Part shown: one piece after another, positions 35,319 through 44,641 of the stretch
Numbering within the stretch: the first letter of the stretch is position 1
Layout: every line of letters begins with the position of its first letter
Source: Stutzerimonas stutzeri
GTDB lineage: Bacteria; Pseudomonadota; Gammaproteobacteria; Pseudomonadales; Pseudomonadaceae
Assembly (NCBI RefSeq): GCF_024448695.1
Contig: NZ_JAMOHY010000008.1
Location: 62,001 to 126,000 of the forward strand
Reading direction: 5' to 3'
DNA length: 64,000 nt
Translations under genes and position numbers: made by a program
The notes under the pieces: model-generated
The model's database searches: none
Seen by the model: only the letters and a program-made list of their open reading frames with translations
Told to the model about the DNA's origin: nothing

Positions 35319-36107
35319 ATGACTATCGATCAATCGATGCTGCACGACATCAGCAACGACCTTTACCACGCGCTACGCCAGGCTGAGTCCATTGAGCCAC
35401 TGACCACGCGTTATCCCGAACTGAGCATCGATGATGCCTATGCGATCCAGCAGAGCCTGATTGCCAAGCGCCTGCGGGACGGCGAGCGAGTGGTCGGCAA
35501 GAAGATCGGTGTGACCAGCCAGGCGGTCATGAGTCTGCTCGGCGTCGATCAGCCCGATTTCGGCATTCTCACCGATGCCATGACCTACAACTCCGGCCAG
35601 GCTATTGCTGCGGCCTCGCTGATTCAGCCCAAGGCCGAGGGTGAGATCGCCTTCGTGCTCAAGCATGATCTGGTCGGGCCGGGCGTAACCGTGGCCGATG
35701 TGCTGCGCGCCACCGAAGGCGTGATGGTGTGCTTCGAGATCGTCGACTCGCGGATTCGCGACTGGAAGATAAAGATTCAGGACACCGTCGCCGACAATGC
35801 ATCCTGCGGCGTGTTCGTCCTCAGCGACCGGCTGGTGCCGGTACAGGAAGTGGACCTGACCCTGTGCGGCATGGTGCTGGAAAAGAATGGCGAGGTCGTC
35901 GCCACGGGCGCTGGCGCGGCAACCATGGGCTCGCCGGCGGTCGCTGTGGCCTGGCTGGCGAATATGCTGGGTCGCCTGGGCATGCCGCTGAAGGCAGGTG
36001 AAGTGATCCTCTCCGGCTCGTTGGGGCCGATGATTCCGGTGGGGGTGGGCGACAACCTGCGGGTATCTATTGATGGAATTGGCAGTTGCTCGGTTCGTTT
36101 CACGTAG
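35319..36107 (+). CDS. 2-hydroxypenta-2,4-dienoate-type hydratase
   Basis: 262 aa, DmpE/TodG/MhpD family (fumarylacetoacetase-like fold). VGKKIGVTS and the metal-binding acidic residues in AEGEIAF and FEIVDSRI are present, with ATMGSPAVAVAWL typical of the family. It adds water to 2-hydroxypentadienoate (or an alkyl analogue) to give 4-hydroxy-2-oxovalerate for the aldolase encoded at 44.7-45.7 kb. Confidence 0.94.
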   Translation: MTIDQSMLHDISNDLYHALRQAESIEPLTTRYPELSIDDAYAIQQSLIAKRLRDGERVVGKKIGVTSQAVMSLLGVDQPDFGILTDAMTYNSGQAIAAASLIQPKAEGEIAFVLKHDLVGPGVTVADVLRATEGVMVCFEIVDSRIRDWKIKIQDTVADNASCGVFVLSDRLVPVQEVDLTLCGMVLEKNGEVVATGAGAATMGSPAVAVAWLANMLGRLGMPLKAGEVILSGSLGPMIPVGVGDNLRVSIDGIGSCSVRFT

Positions 36108-36133
36108 GGTGGATCATGCTTCTCCGATCCACC
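36108..36133. repeat. REP-like palindrome inside unit 3
   Basis: GGTGGATC, a 10-base loop and GATCCACC directly after the hydratase stop. The surrounding GTAGGGTGGATC...GATCCACC pattern resembles repeated palindromes scattered through Pseudomonas genomes. It may attenuate or stabilise the mRNA in mid-operon. Confidence 0.6.
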
Positions 36134-36205
36134 GGGTGGCGAACCACTGGGCGGACTTGCGGCGAACCTGAAAAGCCATACCCCAACACGGCTGAATCAA
36201 CCGAA

Positions 36206-36216
36206 AAGAACAATAA
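36206..36216 (+). promoter_or_regulatory. AANAANAA motif upstream of second flavin monooxygenase gene
   Basis: AAGAACAATAA precedes the AGAGG ribosome site for the ATG at 36232. Confidence 0.6.
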
Positions 36217-36231
36217 AGAGGTACGGAAAAA

Positions 36232-37362
36232 ATGACTCAACCCCTTCGCAATGCCCTGATCGTGGGTGGCGGTTTTTCCGGCATGTCGGCGGCCATCGAG
36301 CTGCGCAAGCTGGGGATTGCCGTCGATCTGGTGGAAATCGATGCCGGCTGGCGCAGCTACGGTGCCGGGATCAGCATCGGCGGACCGACGCTGCGAGCGT
36401 TCCGCACCCTCGGCATTCTTGAGCGCTTCCTCGAAGAAGGCTATGCATGCGACGGGTTGGACATCCATGCGTCCGGCGGACAGCTGCTGGCGCAGATCCC
36501 GACGCCGCATATCGCGGGTGACGATGTTCCTGGCAGCGGTGCGGTGATGCGCCCGGTGCTGGCGAAGATCCTCGCCGATGCCACCCGTGCTTCAGGTGCT
36601 GACGTCCGGCTGGGGTGTACCTTCACTGGCTTTCGCCAGGATGCCGACGGCGTGGATGTCGAATTCACCGACGGCAGTCAGCGTCGTTACGACCTGGTCA
36701 TCGGTGCCGACGGCCTCTACTCGAAGATGCGTGAGACCCTGCTGCCCGATGCGCCGAAGCCGCGCTACAGCGGGCAGGGTGTCTGGCGCGCCGTGTTGCC
36801 GCGTCCGGCTCACATAGAACGAACCATGCTCTGGATCGGCGAACATCTGAAGGTCGGGCTGAACCCGGTATCGCAGAGCGAGATGTACCTGTTCGTCAAC
36901 GAAGACCGCCTGGTCAATGACTTTGTGCCGCCCGAGGAATTTCTGAGCCGTCTGCGTGGGTTGCTTGAAGCGTTTTCCGCACCGGACATCCGTCATGCCA
37001 GCGAGCAGCTGAATGCGCATTCGCTGGTGGTGTTCCGTCCCCTGGAAGGGCTGCTGGTGCCTGAACCCTGGTATCGGGGGCGCGTGGTACTGATTGGCGA
37101 TACCGTGCATGCCACCACACCGCATCTGGCCTCGGGTGCCTGCATCGGCATCGAAGATGCGATTGTCCTTGCTGAAGAACTGGCGCGCGCGACGACCGTT
37201 GAGGCGGCGCTGCAGGGGTGGCAGCAGCGGCGCTGGGAGCGTTGCCGGATGGTGGTGGAGAACTCGGCGCGTCTCGGTGAAATCGAGATCCAGGGCGGTG
37301 ACAAGGCCGAGCATGCACGCCTCATGCATGACTCCTTCGCCGCGCTGGTTGAGCCCATCTGA
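36232..37362 (+). CDS. FAD-dependent aromatic monooxygenase, second copy
   Basis: 376 aa with the same motif set as the gene at 34117: GGGFSG near the N-terminus, GADGLYSKMR, and LIGDTVHATTPHLASG. Nearly equal length and shared motif spacing indicate gene duplication followed by divergence. Relatives include salicylate and hydroxynicotinate hydroxylases. Confidence 0.9.
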   Translation: MTQPLRNALIVGGGFSGMSAAIELRKLGIAVDLVEIDAGWRSYGAGISIGGPTLRAFRTLGILERFLEEGYACDGLDIHASGGQLLAQIPTPHIAGDDVPGSGAVMRPVLAKILADATRASGADVRLGCTFTGFRQDADGVDVEFTDGSQRRYDLVIGADGLYSKMRETLLPDAPKPRYSGQGVWRAVLPRPAHIERTMLWIGEHLKVGLNPVSQSEMYLFVNEDRLVNDFVPPEEFLSRLRGLLEAFSAPDIRHASEQLNAHSLVVFRPLEGLLVPEPWYRGRVVLIGDTVHATTPHLASGACIGIEDAIVLAEELARATTVEAALQGWQQRRWERCRMVVENSARLGEIEIQGGDKAEHARLMHDSFAALVEPI

Positions 37363-37383
37363 CCCAATACAAGGAATTGGCCA

Positions 37384-38187
37384 ATGCAGTTGCTTAAAGA
37401 TCATGTGGTGCTGGTGACCGGAGGCGGTTCCGGGCTGGGGCTTGGCGTGGCGCGCCATTGCCGGGCCGAAGGCGCGGAAGTGGTGATCGTCGATGTTTCG
37501 GCGGAAAAGGTCGCACAGCTGGCGGCTGAATTCGGCTCCGAGGTGCTGGCGATGCAGGGCGACGTGACCAAACTGGCGGACCTGCGCGCCTGCCGCGAGG
37601 CCATCGTCCAGCGCTACGGGCGGCTCGATGCATTAATCGGTGTGCAAGGAATCTTCGACGGTAACGTACCGCTGCGTGAAGTGCCGGAAGAACGGCTGGA
37701 TTCGTTGTTCGACGAGATCCTGCACGTCAACGTGAAGGGCTACCTGTTGTCGGCGCGGGTGTTCTTCGACCTCTTGCAGACAAGCCAGGGCGCTATTGTG
37801 CTGACCACTTCCACCGCAGCCTATGCCGCCGATGGTGGCGGGGTGTTCTATACCGCCAGCAAGGGTGCGATTCGCAGTTTGGTCAGCCAGCTGGCGTTCG
37901 AGTGCGCGCCGAATATACGGGTCAACGGAGTGGCTCCTGCGGGCATCGCCAACAGCCAGCTCAAGGGGCCGAAAGCGCTGGGGCTGGACGAGCAGAAGCA
38001 GTCAGACATTCCCAAGGAAGCTTTTCTCTCGATGTTCCGTTCGCTGAGCCTGTTGCAGGAGCTGCCGACCCCGGAAGACCACGGACCGCTGTATGCCTTC
38101 CTTGCCTCAAAGGCCAACCGGATCATGACCGGGCAGACCGTGGTGGCCGATCAGGGGTTGCTTAATCGGGCAGTCCTCAAGGGTTAG
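37384..38187 (+). CDS. short-chain dehydrogenase (cis-dihydrodiol dehydrogenase-like)
   Basis: 267 aa classical SDR: TGGGSGLG (12-19), D-V after the third strand, catalytic S143, Y156 and K160 (YTASK). In this context it most likely rearomatises the dioxygenase's cis-dihydrodiol to a catechol. A dehydrogenase for a side-chain alcohol is the alternative. It is the last enzyme of unit 3, 21 bp after the monooxygenase. Confidence 0.9.
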   Translation: MQLLKDHVVLVTGGGSGLGLGVARHCRAEGAEVVIVDVSAEKVAQLAAEFGSEVLAMQGDVTKLADLRACREAIVQRYGRLDALIGVQGIFDGNVPLREVPEERLDSLFDEILHVNVKGYLLSARVFFDLLQTSQGAIVLTTSTAAYAADGGGVFYTASKGAIRSLVSQLAFECAPNIRVNGVAPAGIANSQLKGPKALGLDEQKQSDIPKEAFLSMFRSLSLLQELPTPEDHGPLYAFLASKANRIMTGQTVVADQGLLNRAVLKG

Positions 38188-38193
38188 CGCATT

Positions 38194-38219
38194 GCTCGCC
38201 GGCGGGGAGGTCGGCGAGC
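38194..38219 (+). terminator. hairpin after unit 3 enzymes, possible terminator
   Basis: GCTCGCCG and CGGCGAGC flank a 10-base loop just after the SDR stop. A CCTTTT tract follows 7 bases later, so termination may be partial. Confidence 0.55.
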
Positions 38220-38275
38220 CGAAGGCCTCCTTTTCAACCAGCCCTCGGGGGTTGGTTGCGCACCTATTCCATGAC

Positions 38276-38286
38276 AACAACAAAAA
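38276..38286 (+). promoter_or_regulatory. AANAANAA motif upstream of exported hypothetical gene
   Basis: AACAACAAAAA lies 19 nt before the ATG at 38305, just 5' of its GGAAAGGA ribosome site. Confidence 0.55.
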
Positions 38287-38304
38287 CCACGGAAAGGATC
38301 TGCG

Positions 38305-39030
38305 ATGAAAAACAATATTGCATACAAGTTGATGACGTTTTTGCTGATGTTCGCGTGCTTTGGAGCGAGCGCCCGTGATGGAGTCCATGACCGGATCCAG
38401 TCGCTGCGCAGCGACAGCGTGCGGGTCGTGTCCACCATCCTGCTGAGTTTCGATCCTTTCACCCGTACCCTTGATCGTGCCAGAAGCGGTGATTACTTGA
38501 GCACCCTGGATGACATGGTGAAAAACATCGACAGCCAGCCCCTGTCGTCGATCCGTGCCGATTTCACGGTATTTGCGACGGCGGTGCGCGAGCTGGATGC
38601 CAGTCCCGTCGAGATACCGATGACTGCGCTGAACCAACTGCTGCAGAGCCAGGCGCAATTGCTGGCAAGTGCCAGCCAGCTCTATGCGGTGCAGCCGGGG
38701 ATGGATGCGGCGGGTGTCAAAAGCAGGCTGCACGCGCTGAGCCTGGCCAGCGCGAGGATGCTGTTGCTCTATCAGATGCGTCCCTACGGCGGCCTTGTCA
38801 TGTACCCCGGTGTGCAGCTCAACGAGCAGACGCTCACGTCCCTGGATGGCAGCATCGTGGCGGGTATGGAGGCCATGGCTGAGTTGCCGGGGATCGAGTC
38901 GGTGCAGCGCAACTACCGCTTCGTCCGACCGAAGTTCTTCGAGGTCAGTGACGACTTTGCCGCCTATGGCGTGCATTTCTATCTCGTGCAGAATCTCACT
39001 CGGCTGGACAAACTGGCCGCCGATCGCTAA
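38305..39030 (+). CDS. exported hypothetical protein in catabolic cluster
   Basis: 241 aa with a signal peptide (about residues 1-23, ending in ASA). The mature protein is largely helical, without cysteines or metal motifs, and ends in a conserved-looking block (YRFVRPKFFEVSDDFAAYG). No family was recognised. The Hfq/Crc-type leader and position between two regulon units suggest it belongs to the pathway, perhaps as a periplasmic binding or sensing protein for the chemoreceptor or transporter. That is speculation. Confidence 0.65.
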   Translation: MKNNIAYKLMTFLLMFACFGASARDGVHDRIQSLRSDSVRVVSTILLSFDPFTRTLDRARSGDYLSTLDDMVKNIDSQPLSSIRADFTVFATAVRELDASPVEIPMTALNQLLQSQAQLLASASQLYAVQPGMDAAGVKSRLHALSLASARMLLLYQMRPYGGLVMYPGVQLNEQTLTSLDGSIVAGMEAMAELPGIESVQRNYRFVRPKFFEVSDDFAAYGVHFYLVQNLTRLDKLAADR

Positions 39031-39064
39031 CGCAGGCATACCCGTATCAGCCATGCATCTGCTG

Positions 39065-39115
39065 CATAGCTGTATTCGTTCGCATCGTCTGGCTTGGGAT
39101 GGCCGGCACTCCATA
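39065..39115 (+). promoter_or_regulatory. catabolic regulon promoter element, copy 4
   Basis: TAGCTG at 39067, TGGCTT at 39090 and TCCATA at 39110. The spacing to the -10 is one base longer than in copies 1-3. The start codon at 39148 is 32 nt downstream. Confidence 0.65.
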
Positions 39116-39126
39116 TCCTCGGACGC

Positions 39127-39137
39127 AACAACAACAA
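39127..39137 (+). promoter_or_regulatory. AANAANAA motif upstream of serine-less hydrolase gene
   Basis: AACAACAACAA runs straight into the GGAGGA ribosome site. Confidence 0.6.
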
Positions 39138-39147
39138 GGAGGATTCA

Positions 39148-39927
39148 ATGAAGACCTTGCCGAGCTTCCATCACCTGATCAGCGGGCCGGAAAATGCGCC
39201 CTGGCTGACATTCATTCCCGGCATCGGCAATGACGCGTCGTTCTGGAGCAAACAGGCCGAAGCGCTGTCAGGGCGCTACCGGGTGCTGTGCTTCGACCCT
39301 TGGGGCCACGGCGACAGCCCGAATCCCCCCGAGAACTGCCGCTTCGACGATATTGTGCAGGGTATCGTCGGCCTCTGGGATGCCTTGGGCATCCAGCGCA
39401 GCAGCGTGGTCGGTCTGGGCTTCGGCGGCTCACTGGGGCTGGCACTGGGTATCGAATACCCGCAGCGGGTGGACCGTCTCGCCGCATTCTGCTGTCGCCC
39501 GCGCCAGCCGGATGATCGGCGTGATTTCTGGCGCGCACGCCTCGAGCTGGCACGGACCCAGGGCATTGCCAAACTGGCCGACATGACTGTGGATCGCTGG
39601 CTGAGCGAGGCCTTCCGTGTTGCGCATCCGCAGACCGACCTGGCCCTGCGGCAGATGATGAAACGCACCAGTCTGGAAGGCTATCTGGCCTACGTGAACG
39701 CCTTTATCGAGATGGATCTGGAAGAGGCCTTCGCCGCCCTGGACGTGCCGACCCTGCTGGTCGCCGCCGAACACGATCACGGCGGTGGGCCAGTGCCGGC
39801 AATGCGCGAAATGGTCGAACGTAACCCCAACACCTCGCTGCGGATCATTGAAGGGGTGGGGCATATATGCAATCACGAAGCGCCCGAGCAGGTGGCGCGG
39901 ATACTCGACGCCTTCTTTCAGGGCTGA
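39148..39927 (+). CDS. alpha/beta-hydrolase fold protein lacking the nucleophile serine
   Basis: 259 aa, most like 3-oxoadipate enol-lactonase (PcaD)-type hydrolases. The nucleophile elbow reads G89-L-G91-F-G: glycine stands where serine, aspartate or cysteine is required. The acid/base region is present (AAEHDHGG, EGVGHICNHEAPEQV). The ATG at 39148 has a perfect AAGGAGGA site; the longer frame to 39094 runs through the promoter. It may be a lyase-like or binding member of the fold, or an inactive relic; its place as first gene of unit 4 argues for a role. Confidence 0.85.
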   Translation: MKTLPSFHHLISGPENAPWLTFIPGIGNDASFWSKQAEALSGRYRVLCFDPWGHGDSPNPPENCRFDDIVQGIVGLWDALGIQRSSVVGLGFGGSLGLALGIEYPQRVDRLAAFCCRPRQPDDRRDFWRARLELARTQGIAKLADMTVDRWLSEAFRVAHPQTDLALRQMMKRTSLEGYLAYVNAFIEMDLEEAFAALDVPTLLVAAEHDHGGGPVPAMREMVERNPNTSLRIIEGVGHICNHEAPEQVARILDAFFQG

Positions 39928-39963
39928 TCGCGATACAGCTGGCAAGCGGCTGGAGGAATACCA

Positions 39964-41202
39964 ATGACAACAACAAGAATCGACGTGGTGATCGTGGGCG
40001 CCGGCCATGGCGGCTGCAGCCTGGCCGCCGCCCTGCGCTCTAGCGGTTACGAGGGCAGCATTGCCCTGATCAGTGACGAAGCGGATTACCCCTACCACCG
40101 CCCGCCGCTGTCCAAGGCGTTCATGAGCAACAAGGGGCAGGATGGGGGCGACAACAAGCTTTACTTACAGAACGAATGCTTCTGGAAGGACAACCGGATC
40201 GATTTGCGCCTCAATGCACAGGCCGAATCCATCGAGACTGCCCAGAATGTGTTGCTGCTGAACAGTGGTGAGCGCCTCGAATACGGGCATCTGGTGCTGG
40301 CTACCGGCTCGCGCGCGCGCACCTTGCAGCTGCCCGGGAGCGATCTGGAAGGCGTCGAGGTACTGCGTACCCTGGTGCACGCCCGTCGCCTGCGTGAAAG
40401 GCTCGCCGGCTGCAATTCAGTGCTGGTGGTGGGTGGTGGTTTCATCGGCCTGGAGGTCGCAGCCACAGCGCATCAGTTGGGCAAGGAGGTGCGAGTGCTT
40501 GAAACCGCATCACGGCTTCTTGAGCGTTCCGTAGCGCCTGTCACTTCCGAATACATCCTTGCCAGACACCGTGGAAATGGCATCTCCATCGAGCTGAGCG
40601 CCGGTGTTGATTCCTTCATCGGCGCGCATGGGCGGGTAACGGCGGTGCGCTGCGGCGAGCGGCAGTGGCCGGCTGATCTGGTGATCGTCGGCGCTGGTGC
40701 GGTGCCTAACAGCGAGCTGGCCGAGGCAGCGGGCATTGCCTGCGCCAACGGCATTATCGTCGACGAACAGATGCGCACCTTGGTGCCGAACATCTTCGCC
40801 ATCGGCGATTGCGCCGCCCACGAGAATGACTATGCCGGCAAGGTGCGCATTCGCCTGGAGTCGATCCAGAACGCCAACGACCAGGCGCGTGTAGTCGCGC
40901 AAGTGCTTAGCGGTGCCGAAAGCCGCTATCACAGCGTGCCCTGGTTCTGGTCCGATCAGGGCGACATCCGCTTGCAGATGGTCGGTTTGTCCATCGGGCG
41001 TACCGATTGCGTCACTCGTGGCGACCCGGCGCAGGGACGTTTTTCAGTCTTCCACTACCGCGATGAGACCCTGATTGCGGTGGATTCCATCAACCAGCCG
41101 ATGGATCACATCAACAGCCGCAAGCTGCTGAGCAACGGCATCTCTCCGGACAAGGCGCTGATTGCCGATCCCGCCACCGATCTCAAGCAACTGCTGGGCT
41201 GA
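39964..41202 (+). CDS. NAD(P)H:ferredoxin reductase (dioxygenase reductase component)
   Basis: 412 aa two-dinucleotide-fold flavoprotein of the BphA4/RedA/putidaredoxin-reductase group. The FAD motif is GAGHGG near residues 12-17, the NAD(P) motif GGGFIGLE near 158 and the FAD pyrophosphate motif TLVPNIFAIGDCA near 280. It reduces the [3Fe-4S] ferredoxin encoded 11 kb upstream. An AANAANAA-rich run (39969-39979) lies within its first five codons, so Hfq/Crc could block initiation. Confidence 0.94.
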   Translation: MTTTRIDVVIVGAGHGGCSLAAALRSSGYEGSIALISDEADYPYHRPPLSKAFMSNKGQDGGDNKLYLQNECFWKDNRIDLRLNAQAESIETAQNVLLLNSGERLEYGHLVLATGSRARTLQLPGSDLEGVEVLRTLVHARRLRERLAGCNSVLVVGGGFIGLEVAATAHQLGKEVRVLETASRLLERSVAPVTSEYILARHRGNGISIELSAGVDSFIGAHGRVTAVRCGERQWPADLVIVGAGAVPNSELAEAAGIACANGIIVDEQMRTLVPNIFAIGDCAAHENDYAGKVRIRLESIQNANDQARVVAQVLSGAESRYHSVPWFWSDQGDIRLQMVGLSIGRTDCVTRGDPAQGRFSVFHYRDETLIAVDSINQPMDHINSRKLLSNGISPDKALIADPATDLKQLLG

Positions 41203-41309
41203 TGCATGGCTGCTGGCTACCTAATACCGGTAGCCCGTAGCGCCCGCTTTGGGTTTGCCGAAGCGTGTCTGGACAGTTGCGCTCCTCTTTTACCTGAACA
41301 GGTGTTCTC

Positions 41310-43226
41310 ATGTCGACTCGTGTGCTGGGCAACCTCTCCGTTGGCATCAAACTGTCGCTCGGCTTCGCACTGGTGCTGGCCTCGACCCTGGGTGTCGCGA
41401 CAACGGCGCTCTATGCGTTGCATGTGCTGGAAACCCGTGGCGAGGCCATCCGCGAGCTGGGGAGCATTCGCTCGATGATGCTGCAAGCGCGGGTGGCCGA
41501 GAAGGAGTTTGGTCTGGCGCTGGCACCGGCTTCCGCCGAGCAAGTGACGGCTATTGCCAGTCAGATGCTGACTGCTCTGCAGGAGCAGGGCAGCAGCGAT
41601 TCGGTTGACACGGCTCAGCATTACCTCGCGCAATTCGAGCGTTATGCTCAAGCACAGCGAGAGGCGCGGCAGGCGCGAATCCTCATGCAACAGCAGGCGC
41701 AGGCAGTGGGTGAGCGCTTCACGGCGGTGCTGCTCGATCAGTTGGACGCCGTCGGTTTGTTGTCGGAACAGGCGCTTCCGACTGATGCGCTGCGCATGTC
41801 CCTGCTTGAGCAGGCGTCGATGCTGCGCGACAAACTGGCCGACCTACGCGAAAGCGAGCTGTATTACACGCTCGATGGCAGCGCTCAGGCACAAAATGGT
41901 TGGGAAACGCGGATGACCGAGATGGGCGCCTATATCGGGGGGCTGGAACGGCAGCTCGTCGACAGTGAACAGGAGTCCCTGGAGCAGGCGCGGCAAGCGC
42001 TGGAGGCTTATCGCCAGGCGTTCGAGCATTTCGCTGCCAGTCGCCTCCAGGCTCAGGCCAGCCAGACGCAGATGAGCAGTGCTGCCGAGCGGGTCAGTGA
42101 GGGCCTGGGCGTAGTCAACGCGGCCCAGGCGCAGGAATGGCAGGCGCTTAGCCTGCGGGTCTCACGGTTATTGGTCGGCATCGTCGTGCTGGCTTTGCTG
42201 TTCTGCCTGGGGGCAGGCCTGCTAATTCGCCAGCAAATCCTGCAGCCGCTGCGTCAGGTGGTATCGCTCACCCGCGACGTGGCCTCCGGCGATCTCAGTG
42301 CGATCATCGATGCCCAGGGGCGGCGTGATGAGCTGGGTCAGTTGCTGGCCAGCGTGGGCGGCATGCTCGACAGCCTGCGCGGGCTGGTGGGGCGGATCGG
42401 TCAGGGGGTGGGTCAGTTGAACAGTGCTGCGGGTGGTCTCGTGCAGGTAACCGAGCGTACCAGTCAGGGCGTCGAGCAACAGCGCAGCGAAACCGAGCAG
42501 GCCGCCACCGCCATGCAGCAGATGGCGTCGACTGCGCAGGCTGTCGCCCGTGACGCCGGCGATACCCGTGATGCGGTCGAGCAGGCCGGGGAACAGGCGC
42601 GTAGAGGGGACGAGCTGGTACGTCTGGTGAGCGGCAAGATCGATCATCTGGCCGAGGAAATGGGCGGTTGCGCGCAAGCCATGGACTCGCTGCTGCGCGA
42701 GAGTGGGGCCATTGGCAAAGTGCTGGATGTAATCAAGGCTCTGGCTGAGCAGACCAACCTGCTGGCACTGAATGCAGCCATCGAGGCCGCACGGGCTGGA
42801 GATAATGGCCGAGGCTTCGCAGTGGTGGCCGATGAGGTCCGCGATCTGGCACGTCGCACCCAGGGTTCCACCGAGGAAATTGCAGCAATCATCCAGACGT
42901 TGCAACAGCTGTCGAGCCAGGCCGCCGGGCGTCTGCAGGGCAGTCAGGCCCTGACCCGCGAAAGCGTTGTGCTGGCGACCCAGGCCTCGCAAGCCTTGCG
43001 CGAGATTGCCGAGGCCGTGACCGTCGTCGAGCGCATGAGCCAGCAAATCGCCGCCGCAGCTGAGCAGCAGAGCACAGTGGCCGAACAGGTCGGCCAGAGC
43101 ATGCAGCGGATGCGGGATGTGGCTGAGCAGAGCAGCCAGGCCAGCGGCTTGCTGGAAGGCTCTGTGCGTGAGCTGGAACAGATGGGCGGAACCCTGGGTG
43201 CTGCGGTGGGCGATTTCCGTACCTGA
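41310..43226 (+). CDS. methyl-accepting chemotaxis protein
   Basis: 638 aa transmembrane chemoreceptor. TM1 is at about residues 12-33 ([20 protein letters not shown]). A helical periplasmic sensor (about 35-285) and TM2 (about 287-310) follow, then HAMP (about 310-365) and the signalling tip ([20 protein letters not shown]). Its position 107 bp after the reductase gene suggests it senses the pathway substrate, as NahY and PcaY-type receptors do. No regulon element precedes it, so it may be transcribed with unit 4. Confidence 0.95.
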   Translation: MSTRVLGNLSVGIKLSLGFALVLASTLGVATTALYALHVLETRGEAIRELGSIRSMMLQARVAEKEFGLALAPASAEQVTAIASQMLTALQEQGSSDSVDTAQHYLAQFERYAQAQREARQARILMQQQAQAVGERFTAVLLDQLDAVGLLSEQALPTDALRMSLLEQASMLRDKLADLRESELYYTLDGSAQAQNGWETRMTEMGAYIGGLERQLVDSEQESLEQARQALEAYRQAFEHFAASRLQAQASQTQMSSAAERVSEGLGVVNAAQAQEWQALSLRVSRLLVGIVVLALLFCLGAGLLIRQQILQPLRQVVSLTRDVASGDLSAIIDAQGRRDELGQLLASVGGMLDSLRGLVGRIGQGVGQLNSAAGGLVQVTERTSQGVEQQRSETEQAATAMQQMASTAQAVARDAGDTRDAVEQAGEQARRGDELVRLVSGKIDHLAEEMGGCAQAMDSLLRESGAIGKVLDVIKALAEQTNLLALNAAIEAARAGDNGRGFAVVADEVRDLARRTQGSTEEIAAIIQTLQQLSSQAAGRLQGSQALTRESVVLATQASQALREIAEAVTVVERMSQQIAAAAEQQSTVAEQVGQSMQRMRDVAEQSSQASGLLEGSVRELEQMGGTLGAAVGDFRT

Positions 43227-43236
43227 TCGGTAACGG

Positions 43237-43269
43237 CGGTGGACCCGTAGGTTTGTGCCCGGTCCACCG
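43237..43269. terminator. inverted repeat between convergent chemoreceptor and MFS genes
   Basis: CGGTGGACC and GGTCCACCG, a 9-bp perfect stem around a 15-base loop, 11 bp past the chemoreceptor stop. It probably terminates in both directions, though T-tracts are short. Confidence 0.6.
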
Positions 43270-43276
43270 TTTGCTG

Positions 43277-44455
43277 TCAGAGCCTGCGTCCGACCAGAAG
43301 CGCGAGAATGGCAAAAGTTGTGATCAGCCAGGCCACCGGTGCGGTGCTTGCGTCGTGCAGCAGGTTGATCAGCACGCCGGCCAGCATGCCTAGGCCGAAG
43401 GTGAAACTGTTGTGAATCGCCGAGGCCTTGCCGGCACGCCGCGCCTGATCGTGCATGGCCAATGCGGTGGCGTTGGGGTTGACCAGGCCGACACTGAATA
43501 CGGCAATGAAGAAACCCGGCACTACCAGCCAGAGGTTGCTGGCTGGTAGCAGACTGTCGATGATCAGCAGCAGGCCGCCAGCCAGTGGCAGCCATAACCC
43601 GGCTTTTAGTAGCGTTTGCGGGGCATGCTGTTGCAACAGCTTGCGGTTGAGCTGGCCGGCGATCATCACCCCGATGGCGTTGGTGCCGAAGAACAGGCCG
43701 AAATACTCCGGGGCGATGCCGTGGATATCCAGCAGCACCATCGGTGAGCCGACGATATAGGCGAACATCGCGCCCATGACGAATGCTTGCACCAGCACGA
43801 ACACCATAAAGCGGCCACTGCCAAGCAGCTCCAGGTATTGCTGCAGGGCCGAGCCGAGCGGCGCGACGCCGTGCTCGCTGGCCGGCAGGTCATGCAGGAT
43901 CAGCAGCGCACAGGCGAAGCAAACCACGCCGAACACGCTCAGAACGCGGAAAATGCTGCGCCAGTCGGCCAGGCTCAGGGCAAGGCTGCCCAGCAGCGGC
44001 GCGATCACCGGAGCGGCGCCCATGATCAGGATCATCAGCGAGAGAGTCTGCGCGCTCTGCTGCATGTCGCAGCGGTCACGGATGATGGCGAAGGTCAGCA
44101 CCGCACCGGCGCAGCCGCCCAGCCCCTGGATAAAGCGCCAGAACACTAGGTCAGACAGCCCTTCGCTGAGCGTTATGGCGAACCCGGCCAGCACATAGAG
44201 TCCGAGGCCGAACAGCAACGGGCGTTTACGTCCGACTGCATCGCTGAGCGGGCCGTAACAGAGCATGCCGATCAGCATGCCGACGAAATAGGAGGCGAAG
44301 CTGAGTTCGACATCGCCGGCGGCAAGGCCCAAGTCCTCGCGGATCAGGCTGAAGGCCGGCAAATACATGTCGGTGGACAGCGGAGCGATGGCGGCCAGGC
44401 TGCCAAGCAGGATCAGTAGCGGGGCGGAAACCGGTTTTGCCAGTGTGGTGGACAT
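43277..44455 (-). CDS. Bcr/CflA-family MFS efflux transporter
   Basis: 392 aa with 12 predicted membrane segments and the DHA1/Bcr-CflA signature APLSTDMYLPAF near residues 24-36. The motif-A-like loop GPLSDAVGRKRPLL lies between TM2 and TM3. It probably exports a toxic intermediate or drug. It lies downstream of the aldolase gene in the same direction, separated by a REP palindrome. Its own promoter would be in the 234-bp gap upstream. Confidence 0.9.
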   Translation of the reverse strand: MSTTLAKPVSAPLLILLGSLAAIAPLSTDMYLPAFSLIREDLGLAAGDVELSFASYFVGMLIGMLCYGPLSDAVGRKRPLLFGLGLYVLAGFAITLSEGLSDLVFWRFIQGLGGCAGAVLTFAIIRDRCDMQQSAQTLSLMILIMGAAPVIAPLLGSLALSLADWRSIFRVLSVFGVVCFACALLILHDLPASEHGVAPLGSALQQYLELLGSGRFMVFVLVQAFVMGAMFAYIVGSPMVLLDIHGIAPEYFGLFFGTNAIGVMIAGQLNRKLLQQHAPQTLLKAGLWLPLAGGLLLIIDSLLPASNLWLVVPGFFIAVFSVGLVNPNATALAMHDQARRAGKASAIHNSFTFGLGMLAGVLINLLHDASTAPVAWLITTFAILALLVGRRL

Positions 44456-44641
44456 CGATATTCCTTTCTCGGGAGCAGGGGAGCGCCGTCGGGAGCTTGC
44501 GTCCGGCGGGGGAACGGGTTTCGAAAGGCTATGTTCAGGTTATGTGTTGCCGGGCTCACGATCTGGGCCGGCCACACGGTGGCGGACGCGTCCGCGAGCT
44601 CTGCTTTTGTGACTCAGCACGGAGTCAGTGGGCAAAAGCTC

